This document shows, piece after piece, positions 62,611 through 64,000 of a stretch of DNA of 64,000 bases; within the stretch, counting starts at the first letter, position 1, and every line of letters begins with the position of its first letter. The stretch comes from Saururus chinensis. Taxonomy: Eukaryota; Streptophyta; Magnoliopsida; Piperales; Saururaceae. Below the pieces are notes generated by a model. It saw nothing but the letters and a program-made list of their open reading frames with translations. It did not search any database and was not told where the DNA came from. The stretch lies in NCBI GenBank assembly GCA_035235625.1, contig CP141142.1, positions 33,242,995 through 33,306,994 on the forward strand. Direction: 5' to 3'. A program made the position numbers and the translations under genes.

Positions 62611-62812
62611 GAGAGAAGGGAAGAGAGAGAGAAAATAGAAGAGAGAAGGGAAGAGAGAGAGAAAATAGAAGAGAGAAGGGAAGAGAGAGAGAAAATAGAA
62701 GAGAGAAGGGAAGAGAGAGAGAAAATAGAAGAGAGAAGGGAAGAGAGAGAAAATAGAAGAGAGAGAAGGGAAGAGAGAGAGAAAATAGAAGAGAGAGAAG
62801 GGAAGAGAGACA
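62611..62812. repeat. 30-bp purine tandem repeat, six to seven copies
   Basis: Units beginning GAGAGAAGGGAAGAGAGAGA start at 62611, 62641, 62671, 62701 and 62731. The first four are essentially identical; later ones shift by plus or minus two bases. It lies within a longer GA-rich tract (62470-63090). It encodes a 10-residue Glu/Arg repeat only as a by-product. Confidence 0.9.
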
Positions 62813-63597
62813 TAAAAGAGAACAGAGAGGGAAGGGAAGACAGATTGAAAAGAGAAGAGAGAGAGAGAAAAGAGAAGAGAGAGAGAAGGGAAGAGAGAGG
62901 AGAGAGAGTGAAAGGAGGAGAGAAAGGGAAAAGAGAAATGGAAGGTAGAGAGAGAGGAGAAGATGAGAGAGAGTGTAGATAGAGAGTGTCTAAAGAGAGA
63001 GAGGGTAGAGAGAGGAGAGGATGAGAGAGAGAGAGGGTAAAGAGAAAGAGAGGGTAGAGAGAGGAGAGGATGAGAGAGAGAGGGAAAAATAATTTTTTTT
63101 TAAATTAAGCCTATTAACAACGCTCTTTAAGGAGCATCGCTATTAGTTATAGTAGTAGCGACGCTATATTTCAAGCGTTGCTACTAGTTACTTATTTAGC
63201 AACGCTCAGTTCTGAGTATTCGCTAAATTAATGTTAATTAAAAAATTTAAACTATTAATGACTCTTTTTAAGGAGCGTCGCTAATAGTACAATTTTTTGC
63301 GACAAAAAGAATTCAGTGTCACTATTCTTCACACAATTTGCAACGCTATTACAAAGCGTCGCAAATAGTTTTAATTTTTTTACTACATATACCTTTAGCG
63401 ATGCTAAAAAATGAGCATAGCATTGCTAATAGTATCAATAATTGCGACATTTGAAAATCAGTGTTGTTACTACTATAACTAATAACTCGTTACAAAGTGT
63501 CGCTAATAGTTTAATTTTTTTTCTTCAATATAACAGTCCTTTACTAACGTGCTTTATAGAGCGTCACTAATATGCTTAATTTTTGAAAAAAAAAATT

Positions 63598-63990
63598 GTC
63601 TCTCTCTACCCCCCTCTCTCTCCTCCCTCTCCACCCTCTCTCTCTCTCTTCCCTATATCTATCTTTCAATCTCTCTCTTTCCTCACCATCTCTCCTCCCC
63701 CTCTCTCCCCTCTCTCTTTTATCTCTCTCGTCACCCCTCTCTTCCCTCTCTCTCCTCACCATCTCTCTCTACCCCCTCTCTTCTCTCTCTCTCTCTCTCT
63801 CACCCCCTCTCTCTCTTCTCCCTCCCTCTCCTCTCTCTCACCTCACTCTCCCCTCTCTTCTTTCTCTCTCTCTCTCTCTCTCTCTCCTCCCTCTCTCTCA
63901 TCTCTCTCTCCACACCCCCTCTCTTCTTTCTCTCTCCTCATCCTCTTTCTCTACCCTCTCTCCTCTCCCTCTCTCCCCGCTATCTCTTTT
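63598..63990. repeat. CT-rich polypyrimidine tract
   Basis: Almost pure C/T for about 390 bases with many CTCTCT runs. It is the strand complement in composition of the purine tract at 62470-63090, and the two could pair as imperfect arms around the hairpin cluster at 63115-63560. Confidence 0.85.
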
Positions 63991-64000
63991 ATCTTAATTT

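Larger units (their letters stand above)
60915..64000. mobile_element. Second CACTA-type element, open at the right window edge
   Basis: Starts CACTACAACAAATAGC, preceded by AGT, which should be its 3-bp duplication. At least ten hairpin palindromes lie at 60940-61470 and more at 62430, 63115-63560. For example, ATTAGTGACGTTTAGATAAC runs into GTCACTAAAT at 61074. The middle holds a G-rich tandem array (61550-62150), a purine tract (62470-63090) and a pyrimidine tract (63598-63990). The right terminus is beyond the window. No transposase was recognised. It belongs to the same family type as 55235-58404. Confidence 0.7.

Noticed and set aside
62430-62982. Ser/Leu-rich frame on minus and Glu/Arg-rich frame on plus
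   Set aside because: Both are translations of the 30-bp purine repeat and contain only a 10-residue period without other features.
63596-63997. 133-codon Ser/Leu/Pro frame
   Set aside because: Translation of the polypyrimidine tract.

Overview
The window is nuclear DNA of a flowering plant, most likely a monocot. It has plant-specific gene families, long AT-rich introns with GT..AG borders, two GC-rich intronless coding exons in an AT-rich background, and dense plant-type transposons (Stowaway-like MITEs, CACTA, Mutator, copia, gypsy-type solo LTRs, a LINE). The monocot call is inferred from the GC-rich genes and the MITE family; the species cannot be named from the sequence.

Three protein-coding genes are supported, all on the + strand. 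(1) 198-6359: the 3' six exons of a RETICULATA-RELATED 5/6-like chloroplast protein (DUF399 + DUF3411); its 5' end lies outside the window. (2) 19849-20601: a complete 20S proteasome alpha-type-4 subunit (PAC1) in one coding exon with a likely 5' UTR intron. (3) 43623-44081: a complete small PADRE/DUF4228 protein with an N-myristoylation start and a clear TATA box. They belong to unrelated processes (plastid development, protein turnover, stress response) and nothing suggests they work together.

The rest is layered transposon debris. 6.9-14.5 kb holds a SINE-like element, a MITE and a 2.3 kb solo LTR (TSD TTTCC) with an internal 94-bp tandem repeat and a nested foldback MITE. 14.5-19.1 kb is a hAT-like element split by a 3.3 kb minus-strand solo LTR (TSD ATATA). 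21-27 kb holds duplications, MITEs and an interrupted repeat. 27.18-31.04 kb is a long-TIR Mutator-like element carrying a decayed plant mobile domain (PMD) gene. 32.6-34.3 kb has copia fragments. 38.1-39.3 kb is a foldback element with pyrimidine-rich and purine-rich arms. 40.3-42.8 kb is an AT-rich element family with a MITE nested in a MITE and a 139-bp AT microsatellite. 45.5-51.0 kb is an almost complete but dead Ty1/copia element. 54.1-60 kb is a copia remnant, then a LINE split by a CACTA element (TSD ATA). 60.9 kb to the window end is a second CACTA element, open at the right edge, packed with hairpin palindromes and purine/pyrimidine tracts.

I found no clearly new functional system. 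The best candidates for a second look are the PMD-bearing Mutator-like element, the hairpin arrays of the CACTA pair, and the foldback element with strand-asymmetric arms. No tRNA, rRNA, CRISPR array or origin was seen.
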